Of a DNA stretch of 64,000 nt, positions 9,778 through 20,400 are shown one piece after another (position 1 is the stretch's first letter; every line of letters starts with the position of its first letter). Source of the DNA: Flavobacterium shii (lineage in GTDB: Bacteria; Bacteroidota; Bacteroidia; Flavobacteriales; Flavobacteriaceae); the NCBI RefSeq assembly GCF_025847235.1, contig NZ_JAOZEW010000008.1, positions 62,001-126,000 on the forward strand, in the 5' to 3' direction. The notes under the pieces were generated by a model. The model made no database searches. It was not told the DNA's origin and saw only the letters and a program-made list of their open reading frames with translations. The position numbers and the translations under genes are program-made.

Positions 9778-12700
9778 CTAGAAGTTCTCTTCGAGTAAAA
9801 TTTTGTTTTTGTTAGGTTGCTTTTTACTTTGGAAATCAAAACTAATATTGCCAATATTGAACTGGCTAAACAGTTCCGGATTCTCTACAAGCTGATTGAT
9901 AACTGCATTAAACCTTTCTATAAAAAGCATGATATGGCTCTTATCGTACATACCGTTATTATAAATCAGAACACAATTAATCCCAGTTTCATTTTCATAA
10001 AAATCAAATGACATATTGTAGATACTTATTATATTATCTGTAAAAATGATGTTTGAGGTAAAATCCTGTCCTTCTGTCTTTTCCAAATACAAAGAATTTT
10101 CGGGAGCCTGATTTTTATAATAATTACATTTTATATTGAAGATATTTTCTTCATTATTTTCATAAAAAGCGTTCATCACTTTTTCTGCCATCTGAAAATC
10201 TGCAAAAAGATTCTCTTTTATTTCTTCTATCCCACGATTTAAACCATTATATATATCCTGCAGCAATTCTTCATTATCTATAGTGGTTACAATAGGTAAA
10301 TCGAGTTTATGCCCTTCATTAGATTTCTCTTCAGGGAAGGAAACACACAATGCAACTAAATCATTATCAATGTATTTTCGTATTGTTATTTTTAACAAGA
10401 ATAGTAAAGATGTAAAAAGTGTGCCTTTGCCAGAATTCGAGAATTTTAATAATCTTTCTTTTAATTCTTCACTTATATTAAATTGGAACTGAGATCCGGG
10501 CTTATCTGATTCTTTTAAAGTTTGTTTTTCAAAAGGAAGTATAATGGTCGGAAATTCATTTTGAAACATTCCTTTCCAATAATTAGCCATTGCCATTTCA
10601 TTTTTATCTTTTTCCGAAAGAAATTCTATCGATACTAATTTTGCTTCCGGCTTGGCTATTAATTCAGAAACCAAAGTCTCAAAATGTTTAAATACTTTTT
10701 CTACGAATGATTTGTCATAAATATCCGTGTTGTAATTTATTTCCAAATACAACGCTTCATTATCGGAAAAGCGGAACGACAAATCAAACTGGGAAGTTTT
10801 ATGACTTGATTCATAAGGCTTAATGAATAGATCCACCAGTTTTTCATCCTTGAACTTATTTAATTTTGTTTGATTGTGCAAAACAACCAATATATCAAAC
10901 AACAGTGATTTACTTGTATCTCTTTTTAATTGCAGCTTGTCAATTAGTTCATCAAATGGGTAAATCTGATGCTCATAAGCTCCCAAAATAACCTCCTTTT
11001 CATGATGTAATAGTTCTAAGAAATTGTATTCTTTATTTATTTGGGTTCTTAGAGCCAAAGTGTTTAGATAAAGCCCAATTTGATTTTCTAAATCAGGATG
11101 CTCTCTTCCTGCTACCGGAGTTCCTATAATAATATCTTCCTGACCAGTATATCTGCTTAAAAGCGTTTTTATACCTGCCGTTAATACCATAAATAACGAA
11201 ACATGATTTTTATTAGAAAAATCTCTTAAGTTCTCTGAAAAAACCTCAGAAAACTGATAACCTAAGTAATCACCGTTATATGTTTTTAATGAAGGTCTCT
11301 TTTTCGAACCTGGCAATTCTAATACCGGAAGTTTTCCTGAAAATTGATTTAACCAATATTGCTCTGAGATTTTATATCCTTCTTTTTGAACTTCATTATT
11401 TAACCATGCAGCATAATCTTTATATTGAATTCTAAGCTCAGGTAAATCTACTTTTCTATCCAGAACAAGAGAATTATAAATCGATACAACTTCGCCTACT
11501 AATAATTCCGAAGACCAGCCATCACCAATGATATGGTGCATTGATATAAAGAATACAAACTTACCTTCTTCTACTTTAATTAATGAAGCACGTACAAGAG
11601 GTGCTTTTTCTAAATCAAACCTAATCGCATTTTCGTTCAGTACATAAGAGGCTACATCCTCTTCTGTAGATTTACTAAGACTGAAATCTGTATAATTAAT
11701 GCTAAAATCCAGATCCTCTGTTGCCGTTATAAATTGTCTTAATTCCTCATCCTTATTTAATTTAAAAGAAGTTCTTAAGCTCTCATGCCTATCCATAAGA
11801 TGTATAAAAGATTCTTTAAACTTTGGAATCACTAAATCTCCCTCAAGTCTAAATACAGTTAACATGTTGTAGGCTACAGAAGCGTCCTCAAATTGACTGA
11901 TTAACCAAAACTTATTTTGCGAAGCAGTTACTGGATACGAATCTGATTCGGCTACTTTTTCAATAAAGAAAGATTCGGTTTTTTTATCTTTTAATTGCTC
12001 CGATAATGCGTCTATTGTTGGGTTTTCGAAGAATGTTTTTACAGATATATTTAATCCTAAATCTTTTTTAATCTGATTAATTATCCTAACTACCAATAAA
12101 CTGTGTCCGCCCAAATTAAAAAAGTTATCCGTTACTCCTATCTTATCTACTTTTAGCATTTCCTGCCATATTTCTGCCAATTTTTCTTCAGTTTCATTTC
12201 TTGGAGCTACGTATTCTTTTCGGATAATATCTTGTTCCGATATTTCAGGTAACGCTTTCTTATTTATTTTTCCATTAGAAGTTAAAGGCAAGCTCTCTAA
12301 TTCGACATAATAAGAAGGAACCATGTATTCCGGTAATACTTTTGAAAGACTGGACTTAATTTCTTTTTTATCCACATGTGTTTCTGAAACATAGTATGCC
12401 GTTAGATATTTATCATCGTTTTTTTGGATTACAACTACTATCGATTGGCTTACGCCTGGGATTAATGAAAGATTCTTTTCTATTTCTGCTAACTCGATTC
12501 GATATCCTCTTATTTTTACCTGATCATCAATTCGTCCTATATAATCTATATCACCATTTGGCATCCACCTACCTAAATCTCCAGATTTGTATAAGCTTTC
12601 TCCTTTCTTATACGAGTTCTCGATAAATTTATCCGACATTAAATCTGGACGGTTTAAATATCCTTTTGACAAACCTGAACCTCCAATATAGATCTCTCCA

Positions 12701-15700
12701 ACAATTCCTTTCGGCTGTAGGTTTTCAAACTGATCCAAAATATAAATCGAAGTATTTGAAATAGGTTTGCCTATTAAAATATTTTCATCAGGCGAAGTAA
12801 TTTCAGATACAATACATCCTACAGTTGTTTCTGTTGGTCCATATTCATTATAAATCCTCATTGCTGGGTTTACTCCTTTTAAAATCTGTATTTGTTTTTG
12901 GGTTAATGCCTCACCACCCACAATTGCAACTTCTACCTTACTTGCATTTATATCCAGATTTTCCAAAGCATTTATATGGGCAGGCGTAATTTTAATACAA
13001 GATATATTACCGTTAAAATAATCTTTCAATATATCCAGTACATCTTCATTAGGTCCAAAAACATTCAAACAACCACCACTTACAATTGGTAAAAACAAAC
13101 TCGTAATTGTTAAATCAAAAGACAATGAGCTAAATAGTCCAAAATCAGTATTTGCTAATTCAGAATCTAAATAATGTTCTCTAGCCCATTCAATGTAATT
13201 AAATAATGAACCATGTTTAATCATCACCCCTTTAGGATTTCCTGTAGAACCGGAAGTATAGATAACATAAGATAAATTATCATATAGATCCTTATTGGTA
13301 ATATTTTCTTTTGAGTATTGTTCATAAATCCCTGTAAATAATCCTAAAAACGAATCATCAATTACGATTTTGCAAGCGCTATCTTTTTCGATATATTCTA
13401 TTCTGTTTTGCGGATAAGCAGGATCAATTGGAACATATGCTCCTCCAGATTTTAAAACCCCTAAAATCGAGACAATAAGTTTTTCCCCTCTGTTTAATTT
13501 TATCCCAATTATGTCGTTTGCCTGTATCTCGTAACTTTCATGTAAATAATGGGCAAACTGATTTGCCTTTTCATTAAGTTCTTTATACGTCAATTCAATA
13601 TCATTAAAACGTATGGCAATACCGTTAGGCGTTTTCTCTACCTGCTCTTCGAATAAATCAACTATAGTTTTATGGCTTGGGTATTCTACGGAAGTATCAT
13701 TAAAATCAGATAATAATTGTTTTTTTTCAGCCTCTGTCAAATAATCAGCCTTACCTACAGCCGTATCTGGCTGCGCAGCGAGCTGGCCTAGCAGATTTTC
13801 AAAATGAGAAAACATCTCTTCAATTAAGAACTGATCGTAGATATCTGTATTATAAGTAATTGATAGATTTAGATTTTCTGTTTCGATGAAATTAAAAGTC
13901 AAATCAAACTTTGAAGAATTATTTTCAAAATCAACTGATTCTATTTTTAGACCACTTAATTCTTCTTTCGTATCCAAATTCGTAACCTGATTTTGGTTTT
14001 GCAATACCACTAAAACATCAAACAAAAATGAGCGGCTGTTATCTTGTTTTAGGTCTAATTTCCATACTAACTCATCAAAAGGGTAGCTCTGATGTTCATA
14101 GGAATTTAATAACAATTGTTTTTCTTTTATCAATAAGGAATTAAAACTTTCGTTTACGTCCAGCTTTGTACGAATAGCAACCGTATTTAAATAAGGACCT
14201 ATTTGATTTTCTAAACTCGGATGCTCTCTTCCTGCAACTGGCGTTCCTATAATAATATCATCCTGTCCTGAATATCTTGCTAAAAGTGTATTTATTCCGG
14301 CCATTAAAGTCATGAATAAAGTAACATTCTGAGCTTCAGAAAATGATTTTAATTTTTGGGTAAACTCTGTCGAATAAACATGTTCTATTTTATTCCCGTT
14401 ATTGGTTTTTATCAAAGGGCGTTTTTTAAAGCCAGGTAATTCTAATGCAGGTAATTCTCCACTAAATTGATCAAGCCAATACCCTGCGGAAATTTTGTTT
14501 TTTTCAATATGTATTTCATTCTGTGACCACGTCACATAATCTTTGTACTGAACATTTAAGTCTCCCAATTCTGATTTTTCATTCTTCAACAAGCTATTAT
14601 AAGTGCTTATTATTTCTTTAAACAAAATCAGTGACGACCAGCCATCTCCAATAATATGATGCATTGTAAAATAAAACACATGCTCGTTTTCGTTTACTTT
14701 AATTAAATAAGCTCTTAAAAGAGGAGACTGCTCCAAGTTAAATGGTTCTGCATTTAAAGTGAATAAATAAGGTTTAATCTCTTCTATTGAATTACTATTT
14801 GTAAAATCCTTTTGAGCAATATCAAACTCTAATTCATGTATTGGTTTTATATATTGATGAACTTCTCCTTCTTCATTTGATTTGAAAAAAGTTCTTAAAA
14901 TTTCATGACGTTCTATAATATTTCTAAAAGATTCATTTAATTTTAAAACATCTACCTCACCTTTAAAAAGAAAAGCGTTAGGCATATTATAGGCAATTGA
15001 ACTACTTTCGATTTGAGACAAAACCCACATTCTATATTGCGTAGAAGACAAATTGTAATACTCCTGAGTCTGTGCTTTGGTAATATACTCGAAAACCGAT
15101 TTTTTTGATTGTGCTATCAGTTCTGCCTGTTCTTTTAAAATAGAATTGCTGAATAAATCATAAATACTGAGTTCTACATCAAACTTTTGCTGAATTCTAA
15201 GTTTTAATTGGATTAGCTTAATACTATTTCCTCCTAAAAACAGGTAATTATCGTTCAGTCTGATTTTCTCTACATTTAATATTTCTTTCCATATCTGGAT
15301 TAGTTTTTTCTCTGTTTCATTGGCTTCATTTTCATCTGTAGCTTCATTGCTGTCTGCTCTTAAAGTATCATCGATTATCTTTTTCAGGACAACCGGATCA
15401 ATTTTACCATTAGCATTGATAGGTACTTCATCAAGAGCTATAAAACGCGAAGGAACTTCATATTGCGACAAGTATTCAAGGCAATGCTTACGGATTTCAT
15501 TTTCGTCGACACTAGCCGATTTGTAAAAACACACTAAAATAACACTTAGCAAATCCTGTTGATAAGTCAGACATTTTACCATGCCAACTTCTTTTAATTT
15601 CAATATGGTTTGTTCAATTGTATTAATATCAATACGTACTCCATTGATTTTTACAAGTCCATCTTCCCTACCGGTAACAATTGTATTTCTTTGAGAATCA

Positions 15701-16971
15701 TACTTTCCATAATCACCCGTTTTATAAATAATATCTGTGGAAGCAGATAATGGATTTTGCATAAATTTCTCTGCCGTAAGCACAGGGTTTTTATAGTATC
15801 CTTTTGTTAAAAATGGAGTTTTTATATAAATGCTTCCTACTTCACCAATTTTACAAAGCTTATTATCTTTATTTAAAATTAATATTACTGTATTTGATAT
15901 AGGTTGCCCAACGCAAAAAACATCTGATGATTCACCGTAAAGTTCTGCTTCGATTCTATAAAATGTACTAAGTATTGTAGCTTCTGTAGTTCCGTAAAAA
16001 TTGATAATTTCGGTATTACTACCATGACATTCTCTCCAGTTTTCAACATCTTTTTGATACAATTTTTCTCCCGCCAATAATATATATTTCAAATCCGGAA
16101 AAGAAAGACTGTTTATTTCTCCTTCAGAATAAATACTTAAAATTCTAAACAATGTTGGTACCATATGTAGCACCGTTATATTATATTTTCTTATCCAGTT
16201 TTGCAATTGGATAATATCTTCTTTGGTTTCTGAATTGATTAAACAAAGCGTACTTCCGTTAATTAACGCCATGAAAATTGCCTGAATAGAAGCATCAAAT
16301 GAAAATGAAGGCAGTAACCCTACTTTATCAGATTCTTTTATACCAAGTTCTGTACATTCCCAGTGTACAAAATGACTAAGGCTTTTATGACAGCCTAAAA
16401 CAGCTTTAGGATTACCAGTTGAACCCGAGGTGAAGTAAATATAATTAGGATCATTATCTTCTAATTGTAGTTCCGGATTTTCATCAGATAAATGGCCTTT
16501 ACGCGTAATATCTACGTAAGTATCTTTAGAATTTTCATATAATTTATAATGTAACGCTCCATGACTATCAATCGAAAGTGTAATGATATATGGAATAAAA
16601 TAATCAAAAGAATCACTAAATTGGTGGAGCAAAGCAAGATCTTCTGCTGCTGTAATATAAACTTTTGGACGTATCGTAGTATATAATTCCTCCCAATGAT
16701 TTCTTTTATATTTTTTGTCTATTGGCAAATATATTGCTCCAGACTTGAATGCACCAAGCAATGAAATAACCTGTAATCTCGGATCCGAAAAATAAACAGT
16801 AGCTATATCATTTTTTGATATTTTTGCATTTAGCAAAAGATGAGCTAGCTTATTTGAATATTTATTTAGCTCATGATATGATATATTTCCTTTATCGCCT
16901 TGTAAAGCAATGTTACTACCGTGATTTTTTACTATATTTTCAAATACAGTGTGAATGATCTTTTTATTCAT
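9778..16971 (-). CDS. NRPS D: A-T-C-A-T-C plus terminal C-lobe; probable loading protein
   Basis: Peptide synthetase of 2397 aa. It starts directly with an A domain (1-530; YFTSGSTGNPKAV near 180), with no condensation domain before it, as in loading modules. Then T1 (GGNSI near 582), C (HHIIGDGWSS near 775), A2 (from 1100), T2 (GGHSL near 1625) and C (MHHIIGDGWS near 1815). From about 2133 there is a second, N-lobe-less condensation fragment (NYWKGMFQ onwards) ending at 2397. A2 reads DLTKIGEVGK, matching the Asn code DLTKLGEVGK in all but one position. A1 reads about DAQHLAFIL and is unassigned. The protein ends with C and no A, so its last condensation must use a carrier on another protein, most simply NRPS E downstream. 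The upstream gap carries the shared cluster promoter at 17190-17247. Confidence 0.94.
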   Translation of the reverse strand: MNKKIIHTVFENIVKNHGSNIALQGDKGNISYHELNKYSNKLAHLLLNAKISKNDIATVYFSDPRLQVISLLGAFKSGAIYLPIDKKYKRNHWEELYTTIRPKVYITAAEDLALLHQFSDSFDYFIPYIITLSIDSHGALHYKLYENSKDTYVDITRKGHLSDENPELQLEDNDPNYIYFTSGSTGNPKAVLGCHKSLSHFVHWECTELGIKESDKVGLLPSFSFDASIQAIFMALINGSTLCLINSETKEDIIQLQNWIRKYNITVLHMVPTLFRILSIYSEGEINSLSFPDLKYILLAGEKLYQKDVENWRECHGSNTEIINFYGTTEATILSTFYRIEAELYGESSDVFCVGQPISNTVILILNKDNKLCKIGEVGSIYIKTPFLTKGYYKNPVLTAEKFMQNPLSASTDIIYKTGDYGKYDSQRNTIVTGREDGLVKINGVRIDINTIEQTILKLKEVGMVKCLTYQQDLLSVILVCFYKSASVDENEIRKHCLEYLSQYEVPSRFIALDEVPINANGKIDPVVLKKIIDDTLRADSNEATDENEANETEKKLIQIWKEILNVEKIRLNDNYLFLGGNSIKLIQLKLRIQQKFDVELSIYDLFSNSILKEQAELIAQSKKSVFEYITKAQTQEYYNLSSTQYRMWVLSQIESSSIAYNMPNAFLFKGEVDVLKLNESFRNIIERHEILRTFFKSNEEGEVHQYIKPIHELEFDIAQKDFTNSNSIEEIKPYLFTLNAEPFNLEQSPLLRAYLIKVNENEHVFYFTMHHIIGDGWSSLILFKEIISTYNSLLKNEKSELGDLNVQYKDYVTWSQNEIHIEKNKISAGYWLDQFSGELPALELPGFKKRPLIKTNNGNKIEHVYSTEFTQKLKSFSEAQNVTLFMTLMAGINTLLARYSGQDDIIIGTPVAGREHPSLENQIGPYLNTVAIRTKLDVNESFNSLLIKEKQLLLNSYEHQSYPFDELVWKLDLKQDNSRSFLFDVLVVLQNQNQVTNLDTKEELSGLKIESVDFENNSSKFDLTFNFIETENLNLSITYNTDIYDQFLIEEMFSHFENLLGQLAAQPDTAVGKADYLTEAEKKQLLSDFNDTSVEYPSHKTIVDLFEEQVEKTPNGIAIRFNDIELTYKELNEKANQFAHYLHESYEIQANDIIGIKLNRGEKLIVSILGVLKSGGAYVPIDPAYPQNRIEYIEKDSACKIVIDDSFLGLFTGIYEQYSKENITNKDLYDNLSYVIYTSGSTGNPKGVMIKHGSLFNYIEWAREHYLDSELANTDFGLFSSLSFDLTITSLFLPIVSGGCLNVFGPNEDVLDILKDYFNGNISCIKITPAHINALENLDINASKVEVAIVGGEALTQKQIQILKGVNPAMRIYNEYGPTETTVGCIVSEITSPDENILIGKPISNTSIYILDQFENLQPKGIVGEIYIGGSGLSKGYLNRPDLMSDKFIENSYKKGESLYKSGDLGRWMPNGDIDYIGRIDDQVKIRGYRIELAEIEKNLSLIPGVSQSIVVVIQKNDDKYLTAYYVSETHVDKKEIKSSLSKVLPEYMVPSYYVELESLPLTSNGKINKKALPEISEQDIIRKEYVAPRNETEEKLAEIWQEMLKVDKIGVTDNFFNLGGHSLLVVRIINQIKKDLGLNISVKTFFENPTIDALSEQLKDKKTESFFIEKVAESDSYPVTASQNKFWLISQFEDASVAYNMLTVFRLEGDLVIPKFKESFIHLMDRHESLRTSFKLNKDEELRQFITATEDLDFSINYTDFSLSKSTEEDVASYVLNENAIRFDLEKAPLVRASLIKVEEGKFVFFISMHHIIGDGWSSELLVGEVVSIYNSLVLDRKVDLPELRIQYKDYAAWLNNEVQKEGYKISEQYWLNQFSGKLPVLELPGSKKRPSLKTYNGDYLGYQFSEVFSENLRDFSNKNHVSLFMVLTAGIKTLLSRYTGQEDIIIGTPVAGREHPDLENQIGLYLNTLALRTQINKEYNFLELLHHEKEVILGAYEHQIYPFDELIDKLQLKRDTSKSLLFDILVVLHNQTKLNKFKDEKLVDLFIKPYESSHKTSQFDLSFRFSDNEALYLEINYNTDIYDKSFVEKVFKHFETLVSELIAKPEAKLVSIEFLSEKDKNEMAMANYWKGMFQNEFPTIILPFEKQTLKESDKPGSQFQFNISEELKERLLKFSNSGKGTLFTSLLFLLKITIRKYIDNDLVALCVSFPEEKSNEGHKLDLPIVTTIDNEELLQDIYNGLNRGIEEIKENLFADFQMAEKVMNAFYENNEENIFNIKCNYYKNQAPENSLYLEKTEGQDFTSNIIFTDNIISIYNMSFDFYENETGINCVLIYNNGMYDKSHIMLFIERFNAVINQLVENPELFSQFNIGNISFDFQSKKQPNKNKILLEENF

Positions 16972-17189
16972 TGTAATATTTATTAAAGGTGATATTCTAT
17001 ATTATATAGGGTAACTATAATTGATGTTTGAATTATGTCATTTCAGCATTACATATTTTAAATACACTTATTTTTTTTAATCAAAAATTTAATCTTAAAA
17101 TCGATGCTTTTTTAATGAAACCTATATTGTAAATCTCTCAAATGCTGTTTCTGTTAAAATCTTTACTGCGAGACACAATATATTTTATT

Positions 17190-17247
17190 CAAAAATAGAA
17201 GTAACATGAATCTAAATATTACGGATTTTTCGTAAAATAATTACGGG
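17190..17247 (-). promoter_or_regulatory. NRPS D promoter with two TTACGG half-sites 22 bp apart
   Basis: On the minus strand a box TATTTTTG (17197 to 17190) fits the Bacteroidota -7 consensus TAnnTTTG. Half-sites written on the plus strand lie at 17219-17225 (TTACGGA) and 17241-17247 (TTACGGG), starts 22 bp apart, i.e. near -38 and -60 if transcription starts about 6 nt after the box. AGTAACAT sits at 17200-17207. No -33 TTG is evident, which suggests activator dependence. The layout aligns base for base with the promoters at 45791 and 47891. Confidence 0.7.
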
Positions 17248-17292
17248 CTTAAAAAATAATATAAGTGCTCTGTAATAGTCTGTATAAGCAAA

Positions 17293-17328
17293 AAGGATCC
17301 CTGAGTTTACGTAAACCCTGGGATCCTT
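17293..17328 (-). terminator. hairpin terminator after the A-T-E-R gene (second of two)
   Basis: The arms AAGGATCCC (17293-17301) and GGGATCCTT (17320-17328) are perfectly complementary, with inner GTTTAC/GTAAAC pairing. On the minus strand it is followed by a short T run. It lies upstream of the NRPS D promoter, so it should isolate the two operons. Confidence 0.7.
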
Positions 17329-17353
17329 CTCTATTTAATTTTTGAATATTAAA

Positions 17354-17387
17354 AAAGGTTCAACTTTAATTAAAAAGTCAAACCTTT
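17354..17387 (-). terminator. hairpin terminator after the A-T-E-R gene (first of two)
   Basis: Inverted repeat AAAGGTT-C-AACTTT against AAAGT-C-AAACCTTT around an AATTAA loop. On the minus strand it is followed by six T residues. It is 58 bp past the stop codon of the A-T-E-R gene. Confidence 0.65.
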
Positions 17388-17445
17388 ATTTTTTTTAAAA
17401 TTTATGCACTTTTTGAATAATGCATTACTTTATTTTAAAACAATA

Positions 17446-20400
17446 TTAATAAATACTAACTGCTTCTATATTTACAGATTTTAGCTGACCAACGATTAGT
17501 TTTTTAAGCCAGTCTTTTGATAATTCTGGAAAAATGACTCCGTATTTACTAAAAATTTCATTTGATTCATTACTCAGATACTTTACATTTCTTTTTTGTG
17601 AAAGAAACCTGTTTACCCAAATATTATACCCATAAATACACTCGTATTCTTTCTCTGATCCTTTAAAGTTAAGCACAGCATTCTTAAAAACAGCATCATC
17701 TACTATTTTGCATGGATAGCCAATATGGTTCATTATGGATGCTATTTCTTTAATAGAAAAATAAGCTGTGTTTTCTAAATGGATACAATCTAAATCGCAT
17801 ATTATTTTTTGTAGTGCCATTGATGTTATTATATTTGAAATAACATCTACATAGGAGAACGATATTTTTTCGGTATAAGAAACAGGGATTTGATTTAATG
17901 CAATAATCCCGTTTAATACTTGAATAACTCTATTGTCGCCTGCATTTTTTTGGAATTTACCAGTTACAGAATGTGCGCCAATATGCCCTACCCTATATAT
18001 TTTCCCTTTCAATCCCTGATCAAAAGCCATACGTACAATTTTTTCAGCTTGAAACTTTGACTTCTCATATCCTGATAAGAATTTTTGGTTGATATCAAAA
18101 TGATGTTCTGAAAAATCTTGTCCACCAGTTGTGGTATAACCGCTTACCGCCAATGTCGAAATGTAATGTAATGTCTTTACTTTACCTTCGTTAGCAAAAG
18201 AAATAATCTGCTCTGTGCCAAATACATTGGTGTCATTTAAGTCATCATATGATTTTACAAGATTAACATTGGCTCCACAATGAATAATAACATCAATACG
18301 ATTTGTGAGATACCCATAATCATCCAGCCCTAAATGCCTTTTTGATAAATCTCCCAATACTATATTATCATTAACTTTCTCTGATAGCATTTCTCCCGGA
18401 AAATAATAATCCAAAGTATCTTTTAATTTTTGTTTTGCATTATATAAATTTTCCGATTTAATGAGACAAAATACCTCCGCTTCTTCCAAAAGTAAATCCC
18501 TCAAAACGCTTGATCCTAAAAAACCAGTTGCTCCGGTTAGTAAAATTGCCTTATCGTGTTTTTTAATTTTTTTATTGATCGGAAAATTTAGCATTGGTTT
18601 CCCAACTGTACAAACATTATTATAATATAGGTGGGCAAAATCGCTCCATTGCTTATTTTTTTCCAAATCAATATGCGGTGCCAGATTACTTAAAAAAAGA
18701 TTTGTTATTTTATGTATATCCTGGCTGTTAAAGCAGTCTGTATTATACTGAATATCAAAAATTAGATTATCGCCAATAAACCTACCAGTAAAAAATAATT
18801 TGTACTCGCTGTTGTTTTTATTAGATCTCGTAGGAGCTGTGGTGTAATGAGAAGGTTTTAATTTAAGGGATGTATTTTCATATGATTCAGGAAATTTCCC
18901 TAAATAATTAAATCTAATATCTGCCTTAAGCTTTTCATCATTTGAAAAAATACTGCTATGTGAGTTGATGTTATTCGCATAACTTGCAATAGGAGACATA
19001 TATTTTTTTAACTGCTGGACGGATCTGTGTCTTTCATCAAAATCAACCGGAATAGTGGTAGACCACCATGAAACAGATCTGCTTAAATCTATTCCTCCGT
19101 TTTCTTCCGGTCTTCCGTGGAATTCAATATCTACTGAACATTCTCTGATATCGTAAAAATCAAAAACTGAGCTAACGAAGCTGCTTAAGAAAAGATCCTG
19201 CAATTTTAAATGACTTTCGGACATCACTTCAAATTGCCTTAGTTTTTCAGAATACTCATTAGCAACAACAATAGAAACTACAGAATTAGAATGACGAGAA
19301 TTATATTTACTTATTGGTATTCCCTTAATTTCTTCGCTTATTCCCAAAGGCTTGCAAAAATCTTTTTGAGTTGATGTTTCTATCTCATTTTTTTTATAAA
19401 AATGATTCTGAATTTGTTCTTTACTCACAGGCAATGCCCTTTCTATATATAATGATTCATACCTCCATAAAATTTCTTCCAAAAGAGTGTTCCAGGAAAT
19501 CGCATCGGTAATCAAATGATGGCTTACTAAAAACAAATAATTAAGATTTTTACCTGTATCGGTAATTAAAGCCGATTTAAACAGAATTCCCTCTTCAATA
19601 GAAATGCTTTTAACCAAATCATTTGTAATCTGTATTAACTGATCCGTAAATAATTTTTCTGAATTTAAATTATATACAACTAAAGGAGGCGTTGGATTTA
19701 AATTATTTTCCGGAAAAAAATCATTATTTACATTTATATACTTCAGATTATAACTTTCATGAGACTTTAGAGACTCTTCGATTGCTTTCCCCAGCAATTT
19801 AATATTAATATCACCTTCTATATCAAACAATAATGTTTGTGTATAGAGATTTAAGTCCAGTGATTTATTTTTTAAGAATGTCAACTGGGAACTCGTAAAC
19901 TGTAAATCCGAAGATTCAACAATATTGTTGACCAAAGGATTTTTCTGGGATCTGTTTAGTGCTATAAAATGTTCAAAAGAAGGATTGTCGTATAGGTCTG
20001 CAAGATTCACATCAAATCCATTCAATTGTAATTTGCCCACAAACTTGATTGCACTTAAAGAATCTCCTCCTGAATCTAAAAAATGTCTATCTCGGCTTTC
20101 TATACCAAATACTTCCTGCCAGCAGTACAATACGTTATCTTCCCAACTATTTAAATCTAAATCTTTAAAAAGCTTTACATTTTTAGTGAAGTGTTGCTTT
20201 CTTAATGCTTTAAAGTCTATTTTTCCGTTTCCAGTGTAAACAATGTCATCTTGAATGTAAATATAAGCAGGTATTTTATAGTCAGGCAATAACTTTTTCA
20301 GCCATACTAACAGGTCTTCTTTTTTAAGCGTTTCGTCTTCAACAACCTTTATAAAACACTCTATAGAAGCTGTATTGTTTTCATAAAATGTATTTAATCT

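Larger units (their letters stand above)
16972..17445. other. intergenic region between the two NRPS operons
   Basis: This 474 bp gap separates the A-T-E-R gene from NRPS D. Going in the direction of transcription it holds two tandem hairpin terminators (17354-17387 and 17293-17328), then the NRPS D promoter with two TTACGG half-sites (17190-17247), then about 210 bp of AT-rich leader with no gene or clear structure. Confidence 0.75.

Noticed and set aside
15488-15494. TTACGGA motif inside NRPS D
   Set aside because: Single copy in coding sequence, without a partner at 22 bp or a TAnnTTTG box at the right distance. Treated as chance; the same holds for ATACGGA at 34609.
16972-17445. A riboswitch or attenuator in the long NRPS D leader
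   Set aside because: The hairpins here are better explained as terminators of the upstream gene because they lie before the promoter. No leader peptide or conserved RNA fold was seen.
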